Under the pieces are notes generated by a model, which saw only the letters and a program-made list of their open reading frames with translations, searched no databases and was not told the DNA's origin. A program made the position numbers and the translations under genes. From assembly GCA_033239525.1 (NCBI GenBank), contig BSYO01000033.1, positions 3,773,501 through 3,837,500 on the forward strand: a stretch of 64,000 nt of DNA, written 5' to 3'. The stretch comes from Nepenthes gracilis (taxonomy: Eukaryota > Streptophyta > Magnoliopsida > Caryophyllales > Nepenthaceae). Shown here piece after piece: positions 13,065 through 25,900 of this stretch (the first letter of the stretch is position 1; each line of letters opens with the position of its first letter).

Positions 13065-16000
13065 GGGGGCGCTTGAATGTATCATTGCAAGGTTAGTGAA
13101 CGCCTATATTAGCAGAAGCACATCTGCTAAGTGTGAGATGTCAACTTTCTCTTCCACACTACATGTAGCTTCATTTTTTTTTCTGCTGTCTTTCCTTGTA
13201 TGGTTTTTGTGGTTTCTTTTTGTACTGCTTACACACGTTCTGATGATGGGAGGCCTGAGGCAACACAGGTGGTGAGGATGTTTTGACTGTGAAATGCTGA
13301 AAGCTTCAGTGATATCTTCTTCCATTTGACTATTAACTTGACTGACATCTTCAACATATATATTTTTTGAGGAAATTTTTTGACTTTCAATGCATTCCTT
13401 ACTTGTCTTCTCTTTCTTTATGAATGGGGTTTTCTAATGCCATTAGAAAGGAACACAAATTGTTCAGCATTGTTGATTCCTGTTGGAAAATTTTTTGACC
13501 CATTCATTGTCTGCTAAGTGCTAACAATAAAGAAAGACAAAGATTAAAGAAGCCTCTTTATAAACCAACCCAGTTCAGAAGCTGTTAAATAGCTAGATAA
13601 TCAAGATGCTTAGTGCTAGCCTTACGTATGCTTTTAAAAGGATCTCTAACTAGTGGACCTCGGGTGAATGACTGGAGTAAGGAACAAGCACTAGAATTAT
13701 ATCAAGAAGTCTATTATTCCTACAAGAAATAGGATAGAAACTTGATAGTATCAATGGAAAAAGTAAATGTTACATACTTGAAATATTTATGTATATGGAA
13801 ACATTAGTAGGTGTTGTGTTCACTAATATACCATCAATGACCTCAATGTGAATGTACACAAGGAGTTGTGAGGAGAAGAGTATTTAGTATAATGTACTGG
13901 TTATCAAAGTAACTAGAGAGCTGGCATGCATCTGGATGTGGTTAAACATAGCTACATGAATTGAAGGTGTGTTTTACTTAAGACAGAAGCTTTAGGTTAG
14001 AACAGCTTCTTTCTGCTTATTTTATTACCGCTCCCTATTAAGTTTCATATCATTATATGTTCATTGCTTCTCTTGTGATTTATGCCCACGGAATAAATAA
14101 TGGTTGTTTCATTGTGTTTAAGGTTGTTCTTTTGACATGCAGGAAATAATTAGAAAATACACTGAAATGTCAATGGGTGGAAGCAAACATGCAGCTCTTG
14201 CCAGTGCACTGGGTTCTTTAACATGGGAGAAACCCTCGTTCCCAGAATTTCAACAATTGGCAAGGTACATCTTTTTGCCTCACATCCTTTGACAGCAATG
14301 AAGCAGAGAATCCTGTAGAATGTAATATTGAACACCTGTTTTGTTGAAAAATGCAAGGAATTTGGGCGAAGGATTACCATGTAGTTATCCAATTATTTTT
14401 GGTTTTGTTCTTCCAAGAACAGCAGTGACACAGAGATTCTTTATCATTCTTTGCAATTGAAAGATTTCACCATATTGGTAGCAATTGGGCCATAGGCCCT
14501 TATCATTACCTACTGTATCATTTGATAACATGGACAAAACATCGGTATTGGTCACCGCTTTATTAATATTGATCATATCGGGTAATACGTATTGGTATTA
14601 GACATATCGGCCATAATTTTTTTTCAAGACGAAACCTAATAAGGAGATATCAACTAATGTATTAGTCAAATATTGGGATTGGTCATATTTTGAATATCAA
14701 CATTACATGCAATTTGGTTGCATTATCGGGAGGTATCGATAATAGGGGCCTAATATTGATATTTTATCGGCCGGTATTTCCTTCCATGGGAGAATACGTA
14801 TGGTTCCAAATATTTTGGACGTAAAAGCTTTTTGACAAAATCGAAACCTAATTAGAAAATATTACTCGATAGTTAGAAAATATTGGATTTATTAATCGAT
14901 ATATCGCTAATACGGTAATATATAACGATTTTACTATGGTCTTGGGAAATATCAGCGTATTTTATATATTGGCTAATATTTCATTCCATAGATTCTACCT
15001 TTTTTGAGACTTGCGTCATTTGGTTTTGGATACGCAGGGAAAGTGAGTATGCAGCTTGGACTCTTGTAAATGGATATGCATTGAACCATGTCACTATTTC
15101 GGCTCATCGGCTGAGATCTCACTTGAGAAATATCAGCAGTCTTAATCGGTTCATTGAAGAGAATGGATTCAAGTTGAACTCTGAAGGAGGGACTCTAAAG
15201 GGTTTGTTTCCTCAATTTTAGTTCCCTTAATCTTTTTCTCAATTTTTGTAATAAAATGTATGTTATCACAAACATAAAATGAAATGATGTTTGTAAAAGA
15301 CAAAGTAAAATAATGTATTTTACTCTTTTAATGTGTAAATTTATTATTTTTTCAGGTAAAAAATACATTTTCTTTCCCATTGACTTTTACAAATGTTATT
15401 CTAAATATTATGTTTGTGGTATATGTTAGTTTTTTATTAAGAAAAAATAAAATAAAAATAGGGCTGCAAATGTAACGAAACTCAAAGTGTTCTTTTTTTT
15501 TTTTTTTTTGGGGGGGGGGGGGATGATTATTGATTCTACTGCAGCCTAGTGTTGGTATGAATTGATGGGTAGATTTATGGGAAAACCTTACGCTGTTTAA
15601 TGGGTCATCTTTTAGTTCATTCGATCGTCTTGTTTCATCCTAGTTTCGAAGTCTCATCATTTAAAAATAATTTATGAACTTACTCCATCCATTAACATCT
15701 GCTGGATATTGCATACGAAGCAAATTTTCAACAGCTTTAATGCTTAGTATATTGAAAGTTTCTTTCCAATCATTACTTGCATCGAGAACTAGTGCTTAAG
15801 GTTGGCTCACTGTCATTTGGCAGGAGTCTCATTGAGAAGCTTTGTATTGTGTTAGAATTGGTCACTCCCTTGCGAGTCTTATGCCATTGTCCATACACAT
15901 TTTTCTTTGTTTCTTTGTGGCTAACGGTAGCATTCGCTCGAGCTTCTCTCGAGCAAAGCTCTTCATGAATCGTTTGCATGTGGTTACACGTGATTTTCGC

Positions 16001-18325
16001 ACATCGACTCTTGAGTCAGAAGGCTTCTAGGATTGTTTCCCACGATACTCATGTAAATTTCACTCGAGCAGCCGACTAGTATATATACCTATGTGAGTTT
16101 TAGGTCAGCCACTTAGTTCATTTTCATTGAGACACACAAATGAGAGAGAGGAGAGATAAGAAGAGGAAACATTTAACATCATTTGGGCTACAGTTTGTGT
16201 TCTATTTTTTGTCAATCTATGGTGCGCTGTTCTAGCATTAGTTTAAATATTTCCACCCTGTTTTGTCTTGTTTTCTCTTTCTGTCTTTGTTCATTGCTCG
16301 GGTGTTCAATTGTAAGGTGTTGTATCCTGAGGTGTTTGGTAGATTTGTATAGTATGGTGGAGACATTTCCAACGCCAAGTCCCATGGTTTTCCCTTGATT
16401 TTGAAAGGAATTTTTCACGTTAAAATCTCGTGGTCTTGATTGTGTAGTTTTATTTTGTATGATTATATAAGTATCTTGCATCCTCATGAATTCGAAGGAA
16501 AGTAATACGAACCTATAGAGATTTGTTCTCAATTTCAAGGATGTGAAAATAACTGTGCCTCCTGACAAGTGGTTTGGCAGATTATGGATGCTGTTTTTGC
16601 AGCTGCTGCTTGATCTAGCTCAGATTAAGTCTTCATTTTTTCTTGGAGTAGCTGAAGAAACTATTAAATCTATTATAAAGAATGCCTGTTTTGCACAGCA
16701 TCAGTCCCGACTTTCAGCTTAGATAGACTGAAACTCTTAAATTTGTTAGTGAAGAATGCATCTACAAATCACCATCATTAAGCATCAACATCTTTTTATT
16801 TGGTTGAAACTAGAATCTACTGCAGTTGAATATTTGTCTGAAGGAAAAAAAAAAGAACTACGGTTGTTTATCTTTGATGATGCGAGGTAATGTAATTACA
16901 GTGCGGACATGTATTTTATTTAATTGTAGATTTACTTATTTACAGATTGTTTTATAGAGTTTTATTATTGTAACTGTTTCCTTATTTTATTACAAGGCCT
17001 TTTTATATTTTCTACTTAAAAGACTTATGTAATTATTATTGAGCATTGAATTATGGATGGATATGAATTTCTTGCTACTGAATAGAGTATCTCCTGTTGG
17101 AAAAAAATATCAACTGATATTTATCGGTATCGGACTCTCCTAATATCGTTATTTTTCGATACTCCACCAAAATTACGATATGTTGTCATATCGACCGATA
17201 TTTGCTAGCTTATAATTCTTAAAATTTATTTTTTTGATATCTTCCTGTGGATAAAAAATATAAGCCGATATATATCAGTATCAGACTTCTCCAATACCGT
17301 TATTTTCCAATACCCCACCAATATTATAATAAATTGCCATATCAATCGATATATCTCTCCGGATCTCTGTTCTGTCTGCTTCCCCCTTCTCTTCTTCTTG
17401 TCCCCCCTCCCCAGTTCTTCCACATCTCTGCATCAAATTAGCTGTTCTATATAACAGAAAATGTGTGGCATTTTAAGGTTCTATTTCAATAGATGCCTTT
17501 CAAATTACACAATGATGACCTGATATTGTGTTGTTCATTGCCAGTTAGCCCTGACGGTCTTCTGTTACAAAGTTCGACTGTTGCAGACTCGATCTCTTTC
17601 CAGTTTTCAGGTGGCATCACGGAATCAGTCCCATGTTCGTACATTGAGTTTGCTGAACGCCTAGTGCTTCCTCAATATAAAGACTTGCCCACTGAGGAGG
17701 TATTTTCTCATTTGCTTTTTAACTCAATAGTATGTTCGATTGTTGAGAAAAGAATCTGGTTGAAATTAAATAAAACTTATAAGGTAAAAATTAATGTAAT
17801 ATCATTGGATTTACACGGAGAATAACTGTCACCTCTAGGAATAGGGCGAGAATATCGCCACAGTATCTGGCAGACAGGTGGGGGATTGGAGCAGAGAACT
17901 GTTCAGTGGGACGGGTTGTTGAATGACTGTTGGCATCGATGGCATCGGTGGGTTGCCAGTGGCAGCGGGTGGGCAGCAGTGACGGGCGGGTGGGGTTTGG
18001 AGTGGGGGTGATGAATATTTTCACTTTTCGACAATAAATGAACCTCTATCTTTTACATGGAGTTCATTAATTTTACTTCTTTTGTAATCAATATTTTCAT
18101 ATAATATTTGTTTTGGATCATTGAAGGTTTCTACCAAACAATATGTGAACATAAATATCACAACCAACCTTTTTTTTTCCCACCCATTTCCCATGACTAA
18201 AACATGTTGAAATGAACTTGACACAGGTGGAGGAGTTCCACAGGAGAGATGGTTTTGAAGTCGGAAATGCTGATAAGATCTTCGAGAGCACATCCATGGA
18301 TCAATTAGCAAGAAGAGCCGCATGA
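5784..18325 (+). CDS. FLO7: FLO7/HglS-like DUF1338 protein, 2-oxoadipate dioxygenase/decarboxylase, plastid-targeted
   Basis: Seven exons join in frame to 377 residues: 5784-6011, 10626-10775, 11331-11546, 14143-14264, 15038-15201, 17545-17699 and 18227-18325 (TGA). The product belongs to the DUF1338 family. Known members are rice FLO7 (amyloplast development) and the Fe(II) enzyme turning 2-oxoadipate into 2-hydroxyglutarate in lysine catabolism. Residues 1-63 are Ser/Arg-rich with few acids, like a plastid transit peptide. Likely metal ligands by family analogy are His119 in YDHFAFRTFG, His256 in LNHVTIS and Glu328 in SYIEFAER; Arg123 follows the first His and may bind substrate. Start 5784 was chosen because the transit peptide begins there; in-frame ATG 5760 is an alternative. 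Introns reach 4.6 kb and hold several transposon remains, yet the coding frame is intact. Confidence 0.93.
6698..7391. mobile_element. hAT-like MITE in FLO7 intron 1
   Basis: The ends are inverted: CTAAGAAGTATGG at 6698 and its complement ATACTTCTTAG ending at 7391, with further inverted similarity inward (tgtcagtg, gacac, cgggac). Flanks GGATGTAT (6690-6697) and GGGTGTAT (7392-7399) match at seven of eight bases, the duplication size of hAT elements. The interior is AT-rich with no transposase ORF. Confidence 0.6.
8015..10540 (-). mobile_element. Old chromovirus-type solo LTR, interrupted by a younger solo LTR
   Basis: On the minus strand this resembles the LTR at 48296-50148. It opens TGTCACG (the complement of the CGTGACA end), contains gtgagtctaacac near 9332 that matches gtgagcctaatgctc of the other copy, a TATA-like tatataag near 10185, and a region of cacgag-rich repeats before the end. 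It is split by the solo LTR at 8429-9307. The left edge at 8015 is reasonable; the right edge is fuzzy and no target duplication was found. Confidence 0.55.
8429..9307 (-). mobile_element. Solo LTR, Tat-like family, nested, with perfect TSD
   Basis: It begins TGATGCGTCC and ends GTCCCCATCA. The five-base duplication GAAAG is exact at 8424-8428 and 9308-9312. The box CTGATTTGAGCGTCGG lies on the minus strand at 8598-8613, and a TATA-like ttataaatat on minus near 8833. It has 879 bp and aligns with the LTRs at 4628 and 55557. It sits inside FLO7 intron 1 and inside an older LTR. Confidence 0.85.
14560..14990. repeat. Dispersed repeat rich in TATCGG/CCGATA
   Basis: This part of FLO7 intron 4 is full of short tatcgg, cgatat and ggtat words (for example ttatcggccggtattt near 14764). 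The same style recurs at 17084-17360, 20770-20990 and 51585-51730. Exact unit borders cannot be set by eye. Confidence 0.4.
15850..16565 (+). repeat. LTR-like fragment in FLO7 intron 5
   Basis: The stretch begins TGTTAGAATTGG, has a TATA-like tagtatatatacc near 16079, a purine-rich leader, and U5-like text ending CCTGACA. The order suggests an LTR, perhaps Copia type. No five-base duplication was found at these edges, so both the limits and the class are tentative. Confidence 0.3.
17084..17360. repeat. Two diverged tandem copies of a TATCGG-rich repeat
   Basis: Two copies about 150 bp apart share the order: tatctcctg or tatcttcctg, then aaaaatat, gatatatatcggtatcgg-like text, ccaataccg, ccccaccaa, attgccatatc and a final cgatat. 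They lie in FLO7 intron 5, upstream of the sixth exon. Confidence 0.5.
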
Positions 18326-19923
18326 ACAAGAGCCTCTAAAAGTCGCTTGTTTCTAAGGATCTTTCATGGTCGACTAGTTGAAATGATAGTGATCTTGAGG
18401 TGATTGGTGTGTTCTTGTGCAGGAAATTGGATTCCAAGCAGCTGAAGCATGTAAATAAATAACACATTGTTCATCGGAAATAAAATGGATCTTTCTATCG
18501 TAAAAGAATTTTGACCTCGTTAGAAGGATCTACCATATTATGATTGCATCTTTTCGTTGTTGCTTCTATAGAGAGAAAAGTTCCTCCTATTATTTTTCAA
18601 AAGATGATGATAGTCCTTTACAATTTTGATGGTTATAATTATAAGATAAATATAATACATTTAATATGTTATCATAATCTTTGACATCAAAATTATAAAT
18701 TTTACTATTGGAAGTATGATAAGGGATAGACAATATGACCCAAATAGCACTCTTTTTACAGCAAAACGAGAGTGAGAAAATCTGTGATTTCAATTTCTGT
18801 TCTCTTCTGCTATGGATGAATGACCTTTCAATTTATTTTTAAGCTTGCTCGATGGCCCTAAGAGAGCCCATCAAAGTATGCTGATCCCATGGACCTATCA
18901 ATTTATTTTCAAGCTCGCTAGACCGCCCTAAGAGCGCCCGACAAAGTTAGCTGATCCCTTGCCTCATCCACGCAGAGAAAAGATGCACAAGCATCATGAC
19001 CATCGAGTCGATCTGGGCATTCAATCTGGCAAAGATGCTCAATGGACTCCTTGTTAACATCCCATGATTTGATCCCATCGTACCCCGGCACTCATATTAA
19101 AACGATGATTACTTGCTACGATTCCTAATCAAAACCCAAGGATTCACCACCTACAGTTGCCGATGCTATCAGAAAGACAATTATATAAGATGGGTCATGT
19201 AAGTAGAGCTGGAAAGTACAATTCGAAAAGACAAGCTATCCATTTTGTTATGAATTTTTGCATTACGAGTAAAATTAAAAAATCACACAAGCTGATTGAA
19301 TCCAACCTAGTCTGAATTATATATATTTTTTTATAAATATACATTTTGTTATAAATAAATACCAAATTTAACAAAAATTGCCCATAAATAAATTGTATAT
19401 AAATAATTTTTTTATATAAATAATTTTCAGTTAAATATCTACTTTGGTAATCTAAATATTATACTTTATAAATTATTACATATGTTTAAATTCTTTTATT
19501 TAAATACGAATTTTTACATAAAAGTACTTTAAAATATATAAAAAAATTATTAATACACATCCAACTTGTAAAATTTTACACAGACTCACCCCATCTCCGG
19601 CCCAAATGGTCTTCATCCCAGTTAATTGAGAATAGAAACAAGCCTGACCAAAGTGCAAGGTCTTCCCCAAAAACAAAAATTACAGCAATCAATAAAGCCG
19701 AGTTATCAAAGCCAAAAAATTAAGAGTGACATGAAATCTTCATCCAAAAAGCTTCACCTCTGATCACAACACTCCTCACAGGGAGATCAGACCGTAAAAG
19801 ACAACTGTCTCTGTTTAAAACTAAGGGATGTAGGCCTCAACAGCATATACATTTATATCAGCAAACTAAGGAAAAGAATGATCAGCGGGAGGAGAAAAGA
19901 AACAGAGGGAATGTGTTCCCACT
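18326..19923. other. Convergent intergenic region between FLO7-like and PBL34-like genes
   Basis: The two genes end towards each other here. AATAAA-like words near 18446 and 18479 could serve the FLO7-like transcript. The strongly AT-rich part at about 19310-19570 shows no coding signal. Confidence 0.5.
18829..18968. repeat. Tandem duplication, 70-bp unit, two copies
   Basis: The unit starting caatttatttt...aagct at 18829 is repeated at 18899 with scattered changes. Shared blocks include gccctaagag and gctgatccc. It lies outside genes. Confidence 0.8.
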
Positions 19924-22900
19924 TTATGCTCTTCCACCGGGATTAGGCGACAGGTGATATCGATGATGAGGGTGATGATATGGGGAAGCGTGAGGACCGT
20001 TAGACATCGAGAGACTTCTCAGCGCCCATTGCTGGCCGTTCCTCGGCACAGACCCAGCCATGGCTAGCCCGTTTCGAGCATTCGGGCTAGCCCTGGTGCG
20101 TTCAGCTTGCATGGTCTGGAAGTAGTACGACGAGCTAGCCATGTCCTTCATGTTAGGTAAAGGTTTCAAGGCTTCCACAACTTCACTCATCAAGGGCCTG
20201 GCCTTGGGGTCCCGGCTAAGGCAGTGGGCAGCCAGCTGCACGGCTTTTTGGGCACCTTTTATGGAAAAGTGACCTTCAAGCCGGGGGTCTATCAGACGGT
20301 AAAATCTTCTCCTCTCTCCGAGATGTGGACGGGCCCACTCAACTAGGTTATGTTCCCCATTGGGTCGATTTTTGTCCATTGATCTTCTACCCGTTATCAT
20401 TTCTAGTAGAACAACGCCAAAGCTGTAAACGTCGCTCCTTGATGTGAGATGCCCTGAGACAGACAGATGACACAAATCTTAACAGAACAGCAATGGTTTG
20501 ATTCAGAATTGTTAATCAAACCATTTGACTTCAAAGTTATTATGGAATGTAAATGAAATTAATTCAGCCATGGAAAGAACTGATCTTCATCATGATTGGA
20601 GACAGCATTTTTATACACGAAAAAATATTCTTCTGATATAAAAAAGAGGAATCAAGAGTAGCTAAAGGTGAAAATTACACATGTTATCTTTTTGGCTCAG
20701 TGAGATTCAGTCACACTCACTGCATCAGAGAATTAAGAGTCCAGCATCTCAAGAGAGTATCACATACATGAACGAAAATATCAATATATGTTTCGGTTAT
20801 ATGAGTATCGGATATGTTGGAGAAAAAATTTCTGAAAATTGTAAACTAATAAACATATCGACTAATATACTTAAATGTATTGCTAATACAACATATTGCA
20901 ATATTGTTACAATATTAGGATACATCATTATCATGAGGTCCCAATAACAATATACATTGATCGATATTTGCATCTAGACTCGTATAGTCACCAACAGACT
21001 GACCAACCCATAACAATAATAACAATAACAATGAGAGAGAAGGGGGGGGGCATCAAATCTGAAAAATCATAGCAAAGGAGCACATTCAAAGGACTAGGAC
21101 TAATGCTTCTGCACAAAAAATGAAAAGCACAGCCAAAAAATCAAAATGACTGGGAATTGAGCTGGCTCATACAGGAAAAAGCAATGATGTTCCAAGACTT
21201 TTTATCATATGTGAAATGTTTTGGAGATATCCTCAGATAACATGCCATCCATCTATTTACATTTTTTATATGAGTTTACTAGTACAGATAAATGGATAAA
21301 ATGACACATAAAATAAGGTAGTTGAGGGGTAACTAAAAAGTGACTCTACAACAAAGCTCTTACGATAAGCTATGTAGTTCTATGACCTTCCCACATCAAT
21401 GGACAGTAAAATATAAACCACAAATTTATTTATTTTTTTGGTAAGCAATAAACCAGAATATACTTCAATATTGATGATACACGGGATAAAAAGCTTGGTA
21501 AACAGAAAAATTCTGCATTAAGATGAAGTCACCTGTCATAACATACTCTGGGGCTGCATAACCGTATGTTCCCATGACGCGAGTGGATACATGAGTTTTA
21601 TCTCCTTCGGGACCGTCTTTGGCAAGTCCAAAATCAGACAGCTTGGCATCATAAACCTGAAGCTTGTCATTAGGATGGCGAATAGACATGGAGAGAATAA
21701 CACACAAAACTGCAAAGTAATTCATAACATACAGCATCTAACAAGATGTTGGAGGTTTTGAAATCACGATATATCACTGGCCTTTCAGCTTCCTCATGCA
21801 GAAATGCAAGACCCATGGCTGCACCAAGTGCGATTTTCATCCGGGTGGACCATGGAAGGGGCAAGGACCCTGCAAACGGAGATTTTTCCACAACAGACAT
21901 TAATAAATATTAGCCACCCAAGAATGTAAATGAGCTACGTTGATCCATTGATTCAAGCACAACTGGTGGTTAGGGATAGAAAACTGAAACTGTTGTATCT
22001 GAGGGGAACTGGGGTTGCTGCTTCTCTCAATCTCAACCATTCAACTGAAAATGGACATCTGAGATTTAACTATTCAATTTGTTTTTACATTTTTTGAAAA
22101 ATGGTTACATCACAGACATGTAATTTTACATGGACACTCAATTGAGAGAAGCAGCCTCCATGAATCCATCAAAAGCGGGTGAGCACAAGACAAGACTTAA
22201 TGTAACATTTCAGACAGGCCAGGAACCAGGTTATTGGACAAAACAGCATAAACACCAGCACCACCCGGAAAAAAATAAATAGCACACAGAGGGTAACGTA
22301 GAGAGCAAAAATAACAGGAATTGCAAGGATAATGAACGCATCAGATCCAAACGTCAGAGATTCTCATCATACTTTTCTGACACTATTGAGCTTATGGGGT
22401 AAAGCATCCTCAAAAGTACAGCTGGAGTTGAGGTTGAACATATTCTACTATATATGATGGAACAAAAATAGTCTCAGGTCTTTCATTGATAAAGCTGTTA
22501 CCACAGCATAACTTCAAATAGATGGATAATATAATCACCACTCTTTTTGACACGGCAAAAAAAGTGCCTTTTACCATTTTTCTAAGAATGAGAGCTGGCT
22601 TGGCTATGTTTTGAGGCTGTGTTTGGCATTCTGATACTCAAAACCATGGGCTTGGTGTTTGTAAACCACAACAAAGTTGGTGAATTCCACATAGAAAGTT
22701 AGAAACAACAAACAATCACCTGTAACAGTTCCGCAATTCAAATTACCCATTGCAAAGTTCATAAATACTTTGTCACAATGGAAAAAATATAACATTGAAA
22801 AATAGTTTCCCCATAGGAGTTATAAAAAAATCACAACTACTAAAACCTGTCATTATCTTATCATTTCTTCAATATAGCAAGATTACATTCACCCAGATGT

Positions 22901-25900
22901 ATACATAAATATTTGCATCATTATAGTGCTCTCTCTCTTCATATGCGTATTCATCCTGTCTCCTCATTGCTTCATCTCTCATTAGAAAAATATCATAGAT
23001 CATAATTACTTGCCTTGGATTTCATAAGTGTATCTCTCTTCTTTATCTTTCATTGAGTTCTACATTCATTCCAAATGGTATGTTCACACAATTTTTATGA
23101 ATTATTTCAGGCAACTGCTCTTATGAGACATGGGTTTCTAACATTGAATAATAGATGAGAGTTCTAACATCATTGATTCTGACATCTGAGATGTTTTTGG
23201 AATGCTCCCTATCCACATGAGGCAAGGGATGGATTCATAATCAATAATCACATTGATGCATGCCAGAGCTGCTATCTCAGCAAAACTTGGAATGCATCAA
23301 TAGTTTAACCACCATTTATAATAACCACCATTGCAGATTCCATCTGCAATCTCTGTAGAACAGAACCGGAGCACAAAAGAGGAAGATATATGTATGTATG
23401 TAAACATATTGGCGAGTCCTAATTTTGGAGAAAACCCTGTATCAATTTGCACAAAAAAATAAAGGTCTATCCCACTATACCTCTCCATCAAAATGAAATC
23501 CTCCCTTGAGTTGATAAATAATAATACTCTTTTCATCATTCCAGGAAAGCTTCATTTTCTTCCTTCGTAAACTTGTGACTTGAATCATTTGGTTCCATCC
23601 CAGGCCATTGATCAAGAGCAAAGAATTAAACGAAATTTCAGGAGGATTATAAAACAGGAGCAAAAAAAGCAGAGACTCCGCGAGTATTTGCCTAAGCCTT
23701 TATCAAGGAGTTTTTCTCTTCTCCTTTATCAGGGCCTCATTTAGAAACTCCATGTACTTCCCTGGGGAGAACTCTTGGGAGTTTTTCTCTGATCCTTTAT
23801 CAGGGCCTCATTTAGAAACATCATGTACTTCCCTGGGGAGAACCCTAATTACTCTTGTTGCTTGACAGTCATCCTAACATATTCTTTGGGATTTTCTTCT
23901 AACTTCTCCAATTCAGGCTCCAGTTCAAATGCATATTGTTCGAGTAAAATATTTTTCTCTTCCCTTTCTCAAGCTCAAGTACCGCATACTTAGACAACAA
24001 CCTACTAGTCAATTTTGAGATCTCCTCCTTCCTCTTTTGAGAATAGAGGTTTTGATAATAGCACCAGTGAGGTTTGACTCTTGCTTTTAAGAGCATTATT
24101 TTTTTTCTTAATTAACATAAGTTGGTTTATGAATTTTCTCAAACCTTTGAACTTTTCTTACAAATCAATTCATATATTGAAACGTCAAAGTCCATGAATA
24201 AATTTGACAGATTAATGCTTGACATCACCAGGGCATCAATTTTTCCTCCAGCTGTTTAAATCATTCTTCAGTGGACGAGAGTCATCATGCTTACCCATGG
24301 CTTCAGGTGGCTCAACTGCTCAAGTCATTTTCAGGACCTCAAATTATTAAAAGAGGGAACATTTCTTGACATAAAGTAATTCAACTAGATGGCCATAGAG
24401 AATCTCTAATTCACCAACATCAAGAAATAACAAGGCTAGTATGGTGAAAGAAAAGCAGATACATACTCCTAAATAGATGGTTCTCCAAGCTTCCTCGGGG
24501 CATAAATTCATAAACCAGTAGCCTTTGATCATCTTCGATACAGTATCCAATAAGTGTAACCAAATTTGGGTGAACAAGTTCACCTAGATAATTCACTTCT
24601 GCCAGCCATTCTTTGTGACCCTGAAGGCCATCATGGTTGAGGGTTTTGACTGCAACAGTAAGCCCTGTACCAGGTCTTGCTGGAGCAGTTCCATTTTCTT
24701 CAATCCATCCCTTGAATACGCATCCAAAACCACCTTCACCAAGTAGACTCTCTGGTCTAAAGCTTCTTGTTGCTAATTTCAAGTCATTAAATGCGAATTT
24801 CCTGAGCAGAGAAGAAACTTTAAGTTCTTCCACCTTGGAGGTTGATGTACTACTTTCAGTATTACTTGTGGTTGTTGATGAGACAACAGCAACAACGGGT
24901 TGATCTCTACTCGCATCATTTGTAAATTTGTTTTCAACTGCAAGAACAATTATGTCTATTAGAATCATAACAGGACCACTTGAATAACAAATTGAAACTG
25001 ACACTTTAAATAAGTTTTGCATAATTCCACTTCATAATAGCAGGTATTAAGACCTTTTTTTCTGATAAATAAAAACTGCAAAGAGGCAAACTCAAGCACA
25101 TAGATCACCCAACCTCAAAGAAAAGAAACCCAAAAGTAAAGCCACAGGACAACAAACTAACCCATCATGGGACATATACTCGATTTCATCAAACAAGATC
25201 AATCTGTAGATTCTACTTAGAAATAAGTATTTAACTATTTTCTCCTTTGATGAAGGCAGAAGCATACTACCCCTTCTAGGTTAAGCACCCTCGTTGACAG
25301 AAAACTCATATTTCAGAGATGAGATGAACACAATGCATCCAATACTTAACTATAATTTCATCCCCTGCCTCAAGGAATATGGTACCCCACACGCTGCACA
25401 CATGCATGAATGTCCTAGAGAATGGAAATTAAGGTAAATGAGCAGCGACATATGAATGTATGTCCATGACTTCATAGCTGCCACTCAAAATCATTGCTTC
25501 CCATGGACTTCAATGAATCTAAGACCTCCTCTCTTTATCTTTATTTTCCATCTAGCTACAAGGAAAGAAACTGGACCTACATGATTTTCACAAATGTCAT
25601 CTCAGTCGGAGAAACAAACTTTTCTCATTTGCTTCACAACTGAAACTAGTGATTGCATGCTTCGTACTCATTGCTCATATAAAACGTGGTGACAAGACCA
25701 TAGTTACACACAATAGTCCAGTTCATCAAAAAGTGTACCAGCAACTCAACAAATGGTCATCCTATGTCCAACAATTGTTTGGGATACTATCACAAAGGCT
25801 AAATATCAGCAAATACCTATCCATAGGTTTAAAAAAACTGCACCAAACACCATATGACCACAAATCATTATAATTGAGTTTGCACCGATCCCCTGACTTC

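Noticed and set aside
13029..13067. Long T run followed by G run, also at 15492-15522 and 32848-32868
   Set aside because: These are simple homopolymers with no associated element and are common assembly-sensitive tracts.
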